DNA of 64,000 nt, taken from contig CAWIXS010000051.1 in the NCBI GenBank assembly GCA_963840075.1, positions 3,996-67,995 of the forward strand, in the 5' to 3' direction. Below, piece after piece: positions 25,474-34,231 of the stretch. Within the stretch, counting starts at the first letter, position 1, and every line of letters begins with the position of its first letter. Below the pieces are notes generated by a model. It was not told where the DNA came from. It searched no databases and saw nothing but the letters and a program-made list of their open reading frames with translations. The position numbers and the translations under genes are program-made. Source of the DNA: AWTP1-13 sp963840075 (GTDB lineage: Bacteria > Pseudomonadota > Alphaproteobacteria > Rhizobiales > Hyphomicrobiaceae).

Positions 25474-27084
25474 TCAACCCCGCCGCTTGCGGGAGCGCAG
25501 GTCGACGATGCCGGCCCGCGTGCGCGGGTCCTCGCCGGGCGCGAGGATCCGGGTCTTCTGCACCTTCTGGGTGCCGGTGGTCGGCAGCTCGTCGAGGAAC
25601 AGCATCCAGCCCGGCACCTTGAAGTAGGCGAGCCGCGCGTTGCAGTGCGCGAACAGGGCCTCCGCAAGCCCGGGGCCGGGATCGACGCCGGGCATCGGCA
25701 CGACGCAGGCGAGCACCTCCTCCTCGCGCAGCTCGTCGGCGACGGGCAGCACCGCCACCTGCGCCACGGCCTCGTGCGCCTGCAGGACGGCCTCCACCTC
25801 GGCGGCGGCGATGTTCTCGCCCGAGCGGCGGATGATGTTCTTCTTGCGGTCGACGAAATAGAGCATGTCGGAGGCGTCCTGGCGCACCACATCGCCGGTG
25901 TGGAACCAGCCGCCGCGCCAGGCCTCCGCGGTGGCGGCCTCGTCCTTGAGATAGCCCGAGAAGAAGCCGTGGCGCGGCGCCGCCTCGCTGTGGCGCACGA
26001 CGAGCTCGCCCTCCGTGCCGGCGGGCACCTCGCGGTCCTCGGCATCGACGACGCGGGCCTCGAAGCCCGCAAACGGCCGGCCGAAGGCGCGCGTCTCGAT
26101 CGAGCGCGGCGCGTGGCAGTCGGCGAGGATGCGGCCGGTCTCGGTCATGCCCCACACCTCGATCATGGGGAAGCCGAAGCGCGCCTCGAAGGCGGCGTGC
26201 AGCTGCGGCTCGATGCCGGCGCCGATGCCGAAGCGCACCTTGTGCTGCCGGTCGGCCGGGCTCTCCGGCTGGTTCAGCAGCATCGGCGCCACCACGCCCA
26301 GGTAGTGGATCACGGTGGCCCCGCTCGCCGCCACCTCGGGCCACCAGCGCGTGGGCGAGAAGCGATCCGTCAGCACCAGCGTGTTGGCGGTGAGCATCGC
26401 CGCCGTCGCCGTGATGGCGAGGTGGTTCATGTGGAACAGCGGCAGGGGATTGTAGAAGCGCTCCTCGCCCTGCCGGAAGGTGGCGAGGCCGCCGAGGTCG
26501 AGGTAGCTCCGCCCCGCGTTCAGGACGTAGAGGTTGGAGAGCACGCAGCCCTTGGGGCGCCCCGTCGTCCCCGAGGTGTAGAGCAGCGCGCATTCGGTCC
26601 CGAGGCCGGGGTCGCCGGATTGCGCCGGCGCTGCGGGGCGCGGCAGCTCGGAGGGCAGCGCCAGCGCGTCGATGATTGCGACCGGCCGCGCCAGTCCGGC
26701 GGCGACCTCGGCGAGGCAGCCCACGTGCTGCGGCAACGCGACGACGAGATCGGCCTCGCTGTGGTCGACGAGGTAGGCCATCTCGTCGTGGCGATAGTCG
26801 GGATTGACCGGCACGATGCCGACGCCGAGCCCGTTGAGCGCGAGGTAGTGGAGGAAGAGCTCGGGTCGGTTCTCGAGGAGCAGGGCAACGCGGTGGCCGA
26901 GGCCGAAGCCGGCCCGCCGGTAGCGCTCCCTCAGGCCGGCGATCGCGTTTGCCGCGGCGCCGTAGCTCAGCTCGGCCCCGTCGGGGTGCCAGCCGCGGCC
27001 GGCGCGCGCCGGGACGATCAGAAACGGGTGCGCGCCGTGCGCTGCGGCGGTTGCCGCGAAAGCCTCTGCCACCGTGCCTGCCAT
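25474..27084 (-). CDS. acyl-CoA synthetase, AMP-forming
   Basis: 536 residues from ATG 27084; a longer frame from 27180 is less likely. The ATP loop LLYTSGTTGRPKGCVLSN is near residue 170. The A5-A7 region has MIEVWGMTETGRI and GGWFHTGDVVRQD, and the A8/A10 region FVDRKKNIIRRSGENIAAAE. Such ligases activate a carboxylic acid to acyl-AMP, then acyl-CoA; the closest feel is to crotonobetaine/carnitine-CoA ligase-like enzymes. The terminal catalytic Lys of A10 would be in PTTGTQKVQKTRIL. The substrate is unknown and no CoA partner gene is adjacent. It is divergent from the HdeD gene. Confidence 0.9.
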   Translation of the reverse strand: MAGTVAEAFAATAAAHGAHPFLIVPARAGRGWHPDGAELSYGAAANAIAGLRERYRRAGFGLGHRVALLLENRPELFLHYLALNGLGVGIVPVNPDYRHDEMAYLVDHSEADLVVALPQHVGCLAEVAAGLARPVAIIDALALPSELPRPAAPAQSGDPGLGTECALLYTSGTTGRPKGCVLSNLYVLNAGRSYLDLGGLATFRQGEERFYNPLPLFHMNHLAITATAAMLTANTLVLTDRFSPTRWWPEVAASGATVIHYLGVVAPMLLNQPESPADRQHKVRFGIGAGIEPQLHAAFEARFGFPMIEVWGMTETGRILADCHAPRSIETRAFGRPFAGFEARVVDAEDREVPAGTEGELVVRHSEAAPRHGFFSGYLKDEAATAEAWRGGWFHTGDVVRQDASDMLYFVDRKKNIIRRSGENIAAAEVEAVLQAHEAVAQVAVLPVADELREEEVLACVVPMPGVDPGPGLAEALFAHCNARLAYFKVPGWMLFLDELPTTGTQKVQKTRILAPGEDPRTRAGIVDLRSRKRRG

Positions 27085-27260
27085 CCGATCGACCTCCACC
27101 GCGGGTGCCTGCCCCGGGAAAAATAGCAGAATGCCCCGTCGCAAAATCGGGAGAAAGCCCGATGCCGGCCCTCGCGTCATTTCCCTAGCAAGGCGCGGCG
27201 GGCGCTCCTCTTGCCCTACGGCGCCGACCGCAATCCTGACGCTGCAGGGAAACCAAGGCG

Positions 27261-27869
27261 ATGCACACGCGGCAAGGCGGCGACCGTTACGCCCTCCTCT
27301 CCGGCCCCGGCCTGAACCTCATCACCCGGAACTGGTGGCTGGTGCTGCTGCGCGGGATCGTGAGCATCCTTTTCGGCCTCCTCGCTTTCGCCTGGCCCAG
27401 AGCGACGATCCTGGCGCTCACCGTTCTCTTCGGCGCCTACGCCCTGGCCGACGGCATCCTGTCCCTCGTCGCCGCCATCACCGGCAGCGACAGAGCCGCT
27501 CCCGCCTGGTGGCTCGCCCTCGTCGGCCTGCTCGGCATCGCCGCCGGGCTCATCGCCTTCTTCTGGCCCGCGAAGACGGCCTTCGCCCTCATCATCATGA
27601 TCGGCGTCTGGGCGCTCACGATCGGCATCTTCGAGATCTTCGGCGCGATCCGGCTGCGCAACGAGATCGACGACGAGTGGTGGCTGATCACGGCAGGCAT
27701 CCTCTCGGTGCTGTTCGGCCTCTCGGTGCTGATGGCACCGGCTGCGGGCGCTCTGGCGATCGTCTGGCTGCTTGCCGCCTATGCCATTCTCGCCGGCGTC
27801 CTGATGGTCGCGTTCTCGTTTCGGCTCAAGGGCCTGCACGAAAGAACGGACGGCGCCGCCGGGAGGTGA
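27261..27869 (+). CDS. HdeD-family membrane protein (DUF308)
   Basis: 202 residues with six predicted TM helices in three pairs: NWWLVLLRGIVSILFGLLAF, TILALTVLFGAYALADGIL, PAWWLALVGLLGIAAGLIAF and so on. Each starts with the W-W-L and G-x-x-x-I-x-F-G pattern of HdeD (acid-resistance membrane protein) repeats. It is located in the inner membrane. The role outside acid stress in enterics is not defined. It lies 63 bp before the HAD-type gene and may be co-transcribed. Confidence 0.9.
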   Translation: MHTRQGGDRYALLSGPGLNLITRNWWLVLLRGIVSILFGLLAFAWPRATILALTVLFGAYALADGILSLVAAITGSDRAAPAWWLALVGLLGIAAGLIAFFWPAKTAFALIIMIGVWALTIGIFEIFGAIRLRNEIDDEWWLITAGILSVLFGLSVLMAPAAGALAIVWLLAAYAILAGVLMVAFSFRLKGLHERTDGAAGR

Positions 27870-27932
27870 CGGCGGCGCTGCGAAGGCGCCCGCGCGAAGG
27901 CCGAAAAGACAACTCCGCAGCAGGATGACCGC

Positions 27933-29009
27933 ATGACATCATACAGGCTCAGCCGTCGCGGGTTCCTCGCCGCCTCGGCGGGCGTCGGCGCGTGCGGGTG
28001 GGCTTCGGCGCAGACCGCAAGGGAGCAGTCGGGCACCTCCCAGCAAGCGTCGCCGGGGAAGGACCCGCTGCCGTCCTGGAACCCCGGCCCGGTGAAGACG
28101 TCGATCGTCGACTTCGTCCGCCGTGTCACCGACAAGCGAGGGCCGGACTATGTCCCTCCGCGCGAGCGCATCGCGGTGTTCGACAACGACGGCACGCTGT
28201 GGGCCGAGCAGCCGGTCTACACCCAGCTCCAGTTCGCGCTCGACCGCGTGCGGGCGCTCGCTCCGCAGCATCCGGAGTGGAAGGTGACCGAGCCCTTCAA
28301 GGCCGTCCTCGAGGGCGATCGCGCGGCGCTGGAGGCGGCAGGCGAGAAGGGCGTCGTCGACATCATCGCGGCGACCCACGCCGGCATGACGCCGGACGAG
28401 TTCGGCAAGATCGTCGCCGCGTGGCTCGCCACAGCGCGCCATCCGCGTTTCGGCCTCCCCTTTGTCGAGACGGCGTACCGGCCGATGCTGGAGCTGCTCG
28501 CCTACCTGCGCGGCCACGGCTTCAAGACCTTCATCGTCTCCGGCGGCGGGGTCGACTTCATGCGCGTGTTCGCGAGCGAGGTCTACGGCATCCCGCCCGA
28601 GCAGGTGATCGGCTCGTCGATCGTCGTCAGGTACGAGACCGGCGCGGACGGCAGGCCGGTGCTGATCAGGGAGGCCAGGGTCGAGTTCGTCGACGACGGG
28701 CCCGGCAAGCCGGTCGGCATCAACAGGGTCATCGGCCGGCGGCCGATCCTGGCGTTCGGCAACTCCGACCGCGACCTGGAGATGCTGCAGTACACGGCCG
28801 CCGGCGACGGCGCCCGCTTCATCGGGCTCGTGCATCACACCGACTCCGACCGCGAATGGGCCTACGACCGCGATTCGCGCGTGGGCCGGCTGGACGCGGC
28901 GCTCGCTGAGGCCCGCCGGCGCGGCTGGACCGTCGTCGACATGAAGCGCGACTGGCGCAACGTCTTCCTGCCGTCAACCTCCGCCGGCACCACCCGCGCC
29001 CTGCAGTGA
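27933..29009 (+). CDS. exported HAD-superfamily hydrolase
   Basis: 358 residues. A Tat-like signal, SRRGFLAASAGVGACGWASA, lies at residues 7-26. HAD motif I is IAVFDNDGTLW (catalytic Asp in DNDGT), motif II is FIVSGGG, and motif IV is LAFGNSDRDLEML. It probably removes phosphate from a small molecule in the periplasm. The twin arginine and the following arylsulfatase, which also has an RRR signal, suggest a folded, exported pair. Nucleotide stop-to-start distance to the sulfatase is 54 bp. Confidence 0.88.
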   Translation: MTSYRLSRRGFLAASAGVGACGWASAQTAREQSGTSQQASPGKDPLPSWNPGPVKTSIVDFVRRVTDKRGPDYVPPRERIAVFDNDGTLWAEQPVYTQLQFALDRVRALAPQHPEWKVTEPFKAVLEGDRAALEAAGEKGVVDIIAATHAGMTPDEFGKIVAAWLATARHPRFGLPFVETAYRPMLELLAYLRGHGFKTFIVSGGGVDFMRVFASEVYGIPPEQVIGSSIVVRYETGADGRPVLIREARVEFVDDGPGKPVGINRVIGRRPILAFGNSDRDLEMLQYTAAGDGARFIGLVHHTDSDREWAYDRDSRVGRLDAALAEARRRGWTVVDMKRDWRNVFLPSTSAGTTRALQ

Positions 29010-29063
29010 ACCGGGTGGAAAAAGAAAGAGCAGCGAGGAAACGTCAACGACAGGAGCGGACCC

Positions 29064-30758
29064 ATGAAGGGCGATCGACCCGAGCATAAGACGCGCGAGC
29101 CCAAATCGCCGAAGGGAGGGGCCATCAGGCGGCGCGATCTGTTGCTGAGCGGAACCTCGCTGGCGGCCGCCTCCGCGCTGGCGGCGAGCGGGCTGGTCCG
29201 GCCGGCCCACACGCAGCAGCAACGGCCGATTCTGACGCCCGCCGGCCGGCGGCCCAACATCCTCGTCATCTTCGGCGACGACGTGGGGCTCTCCAACGTC
29301 AGCGCCTACTCCTTCGGGCTGATGGGCTACCGCACGCCCAACATCGACCGCATCGCCCGCGAGGGCACGATGTTCACCGACTACTACGCCGAGCAGAGCT
29401 GCACGGCGGGGCGGTCGAGCTTCATCACCGGCCAGGCCACGCTGCGCACGGGCCTCTCCAAGGTCGGGCTGCCGGCCGCCAACCTCGGGCTGCGCGCCGA
29501 GGACATCACCATCGCCGAGGCGCTCAAGCCGCTCGGCTACGGCACGGGACAGTTCGGCAAGAACCACCTGGGCGACCGCAACGAGTTTCTGCCCACCGTG
29601 CACGGCTTCGACGAGTTCTTCGGCAACCTCTACCACCTCAACGCCGAGGAGGAGCCCGAGCACCCCGATTACCCGAAGGACCCGCGCTTCAAGGCCCGCT
29701 ACGGCCCGCGCGGCGTGCTCAAGTGCACGGCCGCCAGCGAGGACGACCCCACCGTCGATCCGCGCTTCGGGCGCGTCGGCCGCCAGAGGATCGAGGACAC
29801 CGGCCCGCTCACGCGCAAGCGCATGGAGACCATCGACGACGAGAGCTCCAATGCCGCCATCGATTTCATCCAGCGCCAGGTGCGCGCCGGCAAGCCGTTC
29901 TTCTGCTGGTGGAACGGCACGCGCATGCATCTCTACACCCACGTGCGGCAGGAGTACCGGGGCCGCAGCGGCATCAGCGAGTACGTCGACGGCATGCTGG
30001 AGCACGACGGCCACGTCGGCCAGCTCCTCAAGGCGCTCGACGACCTCGGTATCGCCAACGACACCATCGTCGTCTACACCACCGACAACGGGCCGCACAT
30101 GAACTCCTGGCCCGACGGCGCTATGACACCGTTCCGCGGCGAGAAGAACACCAACTGGGAAGGCGCCTACCGGGTACCCGCCTTCGTGCGCTGGCCGGGC
30201 CGCATCAGGGCTGGCGCGGTCTCCAACGAGATCGTCTCGGGCCTCGACTGGTTCCCCACGCTGCTGGCGGCGGCGGGAGACACGGGCGTGAAGGACCGCC
30301 TGCGGGCGGGCTGGGACGTGGGCGGGCGCACCTACAAGGTGCATCTCGACGGCTACAACCAGCTGCCCTACCTCACCGGGCAGGAGGACAAGTCGCCGCG
30401 CCGGGAGTTCTTCTACTTCAACGACGACGGCCAGCTGGTGGCGGTGCGCGTCGACAACTGGAAGTCGAACTTCTGCGAGCAGCGGGTGCAGGGCACGCTG
30501 CAGGTGTGGGCCGAGCCGTTCGTGTGCCAGCGGTTGCCCAGGTTGATCAACCTGCGCATGGACCCCTTCGAGCGCTCCCCGATCACGTCGAACACCTACT
30601 ACGAATGGTCGATCCGCCATGCTTTCCTGGTGGTGCCGACGCAGGAGATCGTGGCGAGGTTCGTCGACACATTCAAGGAGTTCCCGCCGCGCCAGCGGCC
30701 GGGGAGCTTCTCCGTCGACCAGGTCATGGAGATGCTGCGGCAGCCGAGCGGCGGATAG
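29064..30758 (+). CDS. arylsulfatase, exported
   Basis: 564 residues. A Tat-type signal is at about 24-50 (IRRRDLLLSGTSLAAASALA). The sulfatase N-terminus PNILVIFGDDVG supplies metal-binding Asp residues. The formylglycine motif is CTAGR within QSCTAGRSSFITGQ, a C-x-A-x-R version of the usual C-x-P-x-R. Further sites are FGKNHLGDRNEF and TTDNGPHMNSWPDG. It hydrolyses sulfate esters after conversion of the Cys to formylglycine by a sulfatase-modifying enzyme, which is not in this window. The substrate is unknown. It is likely co-transcribed with the HAD gene. Confidence 0.93.
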   Translation: MKGDRPEHKTREPKSPKGGAIRRRDLLLSGTSLAAASALAASGLVRPAHTQQQRPILTPAGRRPNILVIFGDDVGLSNVSAYSFGLMGYRTPNIDRIAREGTMFTDYYAEQSCTAGRSSFITGQATLRTGLSKVGLPAANLGLRAEDITIAEALKPLGYGTGQFGKNHLGDRNEFLPTVHGFDEFFGNLYHLNAEEEPEHPDYPKDPRFKARYGPRGVLKCTAASEDDPTVDPRFGRVGRQRIEDTGPLTRKRMETIDDESSNAAIDFIQRQVRAGKPFFCWWNGTRMHLYTHVRQEYRGRSGISEYVDGMLEHDGHVGQLLKALDDLGIANDTIVVYTTDNGPHMNSWPDGAMTPFRGEKNTNWEGAYRVPAFVRWPGRIRAGAVSNEIVSGLDWFPTLLAAAGDTGVKDRLRAGWDVGGRTYKVHLDGYNQLPYLTGQEDKSPRREFFYFNDDGQLVAVRVDNWKSNFCEQRVQGTLQVWAEPFVCQRLPRLINLRMDPFERSPITSNTYYEWSIRHAFLVVPTQEIVARFVDTFKEFPPRQRPGSFSVDQVMEMLRQPSGG

Positions 30759-30854
30759 GGCACCGGCATCCGGCGCCGCGGAGAGGCTTGCGCGGCAAGG
30801 GTGTGCGCTGCCATGATCGCCGGGCCACCGCCAGCAGGTGACCGAAGGGCCGAC

Positions 30855-31427
30855 ATGGAGCAGCACGAGCCAGCAAAGCGCAGCCTGATCGAGGGCTGGG
30901 TCGACTTCGTCAAGGGGCCGGCCGGCATCGCCGCGGGCGTCATGGCTCTCCTGGCGCTGGTGGGAACCGCCGTCACCCTTGCCGACGCCAGCTGGGCACG
31001 CACCTACTGGCTCGTCCTGGTGCCGATCTACGGCGCGCTGTGCGTATTTGCGGCGTGGCACCGCACGGGCCAGTTCGGCGACACGGTGACACGCCAGATC
31101 CTGCACTGGCTGAGCGTGGCCGCTGCCATGGCGCTCGACTTCGCCTACCTGCACGGCACCGGGCAGCAGACGGCAACCGCGACCGGATTGAGCTCGCTGC
31201 TGATCCTGGCGCTCGGTTGCGTGCTGGCCGGCATTCACCTCGAGTGGCTGTTCGCTCTCGTCGGTCTCCTGCTCGCCCTCATCCTGATCTTCGTGTCGGT
31301 GGCGCAGCAGTACCTCACGGCCGCGTTCCTGCTCGCGGGTCTCGCCGCGCTGGGCTTCGCCGCCTACTGGGTGACGCGCAAGAAGCCTGCCCCGAGCAGC
31401 AGCCCACCCGAAGAGCCGTTCGCGTAG
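30855..31427 (+). CDS. small multi-pass membrane protein of unknown function
   Basis: 190 residues from ATG 30855 (MEQHEPAKRSLIEGWVDFVK); upstream in-frame codons look non-coding. Five to six hydrophobic helices include GIAAGVMALLALVGTAVTL, TYWLVLVPIYGALCVFAAW and WLFALVGLLLALILIFVSVA. It ends in a Lys/Pro/Ser-rich tail. I do not recognise a family. It lies 96 bp after the arylsulfatase on the same strand. Confidence 0.75.
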   Translation: MEQHEPAKRSLIEGWVDFVKGPAGIAAGVMALLALVGTAVTLADASWARTYWLVLVPIYGALCVFAAWHRTGQFGDTVTRQILHWLSVAAAMALDFAYLHGTGQQTATATGLSSLLILALGCVLAGIHLEWLFALVGLLLALILIFVSVAQQYLTAAFLLAGLAALGFAAYWVTRKKPAPSSSPPEEPFA

Positions 31428-31660
31428 GCCAGGCGTCAGGGAGCAGGCGTCGGGGCAGGCGTCGCGCTGCGGCAGGATACAGCGTAGAACCTCCTCTATT
31501 GGATAATCTGAAGCGATCCGATGCTGCCGGGACACAGGTGGCATCGAACGCATCTGCCAGGGCGCCGCCCCGGTCACGACGCGCGAGCGCCGGCGCGAAT
31601 CGACGCATTACTGCCAGCCGTGTGCGCAGGACCTGTGCACGCCGGAGGGCGGGGAAGAAG

Positions 31661-32716
31661 ATGCGAGGTCCGACGGTTGCGGGACTTATGCGGCGCGGTG
31701 CGGCGGCAGCCGCCTCCGCGCTGCTTCTCGGGGCGGCGCTGAAGCCTGGGGCGGCACAGGCCGACGAAGGCGGCATCAGCTACTGGATCCCCGGTTTCTT
31801 CGGCAGCCTGGCGGCAGCGCCCGTCCAGCCCGGATGGTCGGTGGCGAGCATCTACTATCACACCTCGGTCGATGCCGGCGGCGACGTCGCCTTCGCGCGC
31901 CAGGTCACGCGCGGCAATCTGACGGTGCCCTTCAGCGGCAGGCTCGATGCCGTGCTCGATGGGGATGCGGACCTGGGGCTTACATTCCTGAGCTACACCT
32001 TCAAGTCGCCCGTGCTGTTCGGCGGCCAGTTGACGCTGGGCGCGCTGGGCGCCTTCGGGCGCACCCCGGCCGAGGTGGACGCGACGCTGACCGCCGCCGT
32101 GGGCCCCGTCGGCTTCACGGTGTCAGGCGCCGCGAGCGACACGGCGACCGGCTTCGCCGACCCGATCGTCATGGGCCAGCTGCGGTGGAACGCCGGCGTG
32201 CACAACTACCTGACCTACCTCGGCACCAACATCCCGGTGGGCAGCTACGAGGCGCGGCGGCTGGCCAACCTCGGCATCGGCCACTCCGCGCTCGACGGCG
32301 GCTTCGGCTACACCTACTTCGACCCCAAGAGCGGCAACGAGTTCTCCGCGGTGCTGGGCTTCACCTACAATTTCGAGAACTTCCATACCGACTACCAGAA
32401 CGGCGTCGACATGCATCTCGACTGGGGGGCCTCGAAGTTCCTCACCAAACAGCTCCAGATCGGTCTGGTCGGCTACGCCTACCAGCAGCTCACCTGTGAC
32501 GGCGGCTCGGGCGACCGCGTCGGCTGCTTCGAGTCGCGCGTGTTCGGAGTTGGCCCGCAGGTCGGCTACGTCATCCCGCTCGACAATGACCATCAGGGCT
32601 ACCTCAACCTCAAGGGCTACAAGGAGCTCGAGGCCGAGCACCGCGCCGAGGGCTGGAACGTCTGGCTCACCTTCTCGATCTCGCCGGCCGCCCCCAAGGC
32701 GGCCTCCAGGCAATAG
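31661..32716 (+). CDS. outer-membrane channel-like protein (MetA/SphA type, PF13557-like)
   Basis: 351 residues from ATG 31661. The signal is MRRGAAAAASALLLGAALKP then AQA-DEGG. It begins ISYWIPGFFGSLAAAPVQPGW, characteristic of proteins annotated as transporters or phenol MetA degradation-like. It is all beta-strand in character with aromatic girdles and near-C-terminal WNVWLTFSIS. It probably forms a monomeric channel for hydrophobic substrates in the outer membrane. It is downstream of the sulfatase/HAD genes, consistent with uptake of an aromatic sulfate or phosphate, but this is inference. Confidence 0.82.
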   Translation: MRGPTVAGLMRRGAAAAASALLLGAALKPGAAQADEGGISYWIPGFFGSLAAAPVQPGWSVASIYYHTSVDAGGDVAFARQVTRGNLTVPFSGRLDAVLDGDADLGLTFLSYTFKSPVLFGGQLTLGALGAFGRTPAEVDATLTAAVGPVGFTVSGAASDTATGFADPIVMGQLRWNAGVHNYLTYLGTNIPVGSYEARRLANLGIGHSALDGGFGYTYFDPKSGNEFSAVLGFTYNFENFHTDYQNGVDMHLDWGASKFLTKQLQIGLVGYAYQQLTCDGGSGDRVGCFESRVFGVGPQVGYVIPLDNDHQGYLNLKGYKELEAEHRAEGWNVWLTFSISPAAPKAASRQ

Positions 32717-32790
32717 CTCCCGGCACGGCGGATTTCGGCCCTGAACCGGCGTGAGGATGGGTGCTGAGGTCAGACATCGGTGAGAAGCCA

Positions 32791-33333
32791 ATGAGCGAGG
32801 ATGCAAGGGGCGAGGACGCAAAGCCGCTGGGTCCGGTTGCCATCGACAGCGTGCCGTGGACCGAGTGGGGAGGCAGCAGCGTGCGCTTCGGGGGCCGGTC
32901 TCGCGTGCTCTCCAACACACGCAAAGCCGGGCGCAAGATCGGCATAGCCTACGAGGAGCTGCCGCCGGGGAAGCAGTCCTGCCCCTTCCACTACCACATG
33001 CTGGAGGAGGAGCACATCCTCGCCATGGAGGGCGAGGCGACGCTGCGCCTCGGCGAGGAGCGCTACCCCATCAAGGCGGGCGACTACGTCGGCTTTCCGG
33101 CCGGCCAGCGCGCCGGCCACTGCCTCGTCAACGAGGGCGACAAGCCGTTCCGCTTCATCATCATCGGGGACAATCAGGACAACGAGGTGTGCGTCTACCC
33201 CGACTCCAGCAAGGTGGCGGTGCGCGCGCTCGGCTTCATCCTGCGCGACAAGGAGCACCTCGACTACTGGGACGGCGAGCGCGCCGACGAGCCGGTCGAG
33301 GGCCAGGTCGGGTCAGGGCCGAAGGCCCCGTAA
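32791..33333 (+). CDS. cupin-domain protein
   Basis: 180 residues from ATG 32791. The cupin core is near residues 60-130. Motif 1 reads CPFHYHMLEEEHILAMEGEA (H-x-H...E...G) and motif 2 reads PAGQRAGHCLVN, giving His, His, Glu and His metal ligands. It is a small single-domain cytosolic beta-barrel, often annotated as sugar-binding or as a dioxygenase relative; the activity is unknown. It lies 74 bp after the channel gene. Confidence 0.88.
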   Translation: MSEDARGEDAKPLGPVAIDSVPWTEWGGSSVRFGGRSRVLSNTRKAGRKIGIAYEELPPGKQSCPFHYHMLEEEHILAMEGEATLRLGEERYPIKAGDYVGFPAGQRAGHCLVNEGDKPFRFIIIGDNQDNEVCVYPDSSKVAVRALGFILRDKEHLDYWDGERADEPVEGQVGSGPKAP

Positions 33334-33390
33334 CCCAACTACGCGTGCTCCCGAAGCCAACAAGGCAACCGGCGCAGAGGAGATCGAGCC

Positions 33391-33636
33391 ATGATCGCAG
33401 CCGTGGGCCGTTTCGGATCGATTGTTCTCCTTGTCGGCCTCGTGCAATCGTCCACGGCGCAGACCCCTCCTGAGTTGCAGCAGATGGACGAAAGCATGTT
33501 CGACAAGTTTCTGTCGAACGTGCACATTGATGCGATCACGGACTTTCCCGTCAAGGTCGTCGTGCGGGTCAGTCGGGTGACGGGCGATGGACGGATTGTG
33601 CCGGGCGATCCGATGACGTGTTGGCGCGGTCATTGA
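33391..33636 (+). CDS. small exported protein, unknown
   Basis: 81 residues. The N-terminal hydrophobic signal GSIVLLVGLVQSSTAQ is followed by TPPELQQMDESMFDKFLSNV and VKVVVRVSRVTGDG. AGGAG lies nine bases before ATG 33391. It has no recognised family, ends at a C-terminal RGH, and is followed by an intergenic repeat. It could be a short real gene or a truncated one. Confidence 0.5.
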   Translation: MIAAVGRFGSIVLLVGLVQSSTAQTPPELQQMDESMFDKFLSNVHIDAITDFPVKVVVRVSRVTGDGRIVPGDPMTCWRGH

Positions 33637-33670
33637 TCCGCGGGCCGGCCTTGGCTCCATAGCGGTGCTT

Positions 33671-33784
33671 GTCATCCCGGAATTGCGCGTCGGCGCAATA
33701 TCCGGGACCCAGGATCAGGTATACCGAGCTTCCCCTCTTGGCCCTGGGTACCCGCTTTCGCGCTTCGCGCGCGGCCGGCATGAC
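33671..33784. repeat. GTCATCCCGG intergenic repeat, second close copy
   Basis: It opens GTCATCCCGGAATTGCGCG and closes CGCGGCCGGCATGAC, with ATATCCGGGACCCAGG facing CCCTGGGTACC, very like 3806-3917. It lies between convergent genes and could form a large hairpin read from either side. Confidence 0.85.
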
Positions 33785-33799
33785 AGCTACCAACCCAAC

Positions 33800-34231
33800 C
33801 TACGCGACCCAGCTGCCCGGCAGGGTGCGGGAGTGGCCGCGGAACTCGGCGATGACGGTGCCGCTCGCCTCGTCGCGCACGGCAATGTCATAGATGCCGC
33901 TGCGCTCGGCGCGATGGCGCTCGGCCGCCTCGGCGAGGAGGCGCATGCCGAGCCGGCCCGGCGCCAGGAAGGTGACGGTGCAGTGCTGGGCCAAGGCGTG
34001 CTGGCCATGGGAATTGCAGGCGAAGGCGAAGGCGGAGTCGGCGAGCGCGAAGATGAAGCCGCCGTGGCACAGGCCGTGGCCGTTGACCATGCGCTCGGTG
34101 ACGGCCATGGCGAGGCGGGCGCGGCCCGGGCCGATGTCGAGGAGCTCGATGCCGAGATCCTTGCTGGCCCGGTCGCCGGCCCACATCGCCTCGGCGCTGC
34201 GACGCGCGATCCCGGCGGCGTCGCGCGTCAT
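33800..34231 (-). CDS. paaI: PaaI-type acyl-CoA thioesterase (hotdog fold)
   Basis: 143 residues from ATG 34231. The hotdog signature is NGHGLCHGGFIFALADSAFA, with the conserved H-G-G-x-x-x-x-L-x-D, followed by CTVTFLAPGRLGMRLLAEA. It resembles hydroxyphenylacetyl-CoA thioesterase PaaI, which rescues CoA from dead-end phenylacetate intermediates in the cytoplasm. Its ATG overlaps the stop of the paaG-like gene by 4 bp (ATGA), so the two are translationally coupled. Other paa genes are not in the window. Confidence 0.88.
   Translation of the reverse strand: MTRDAAGIARRSAEAMWAGDRASKDLGIELLDIGPGRARLAMAVTERMVNGHGLCHGGFIFALADSAFAFACNSHGQHALAQHCTVTFLAPGRLGMRLLAEAAERHRAERSGIYDIAVRDEASGTVIAEFRGHSRTLPGSWVA

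Noticed and set aside
28974..31577. An 867-codon minus-strand open frame opposite the arylsulfatase
   Set aside because: It is a shadow of the sulfatase and the following membrane gene, with no recognisable domain.
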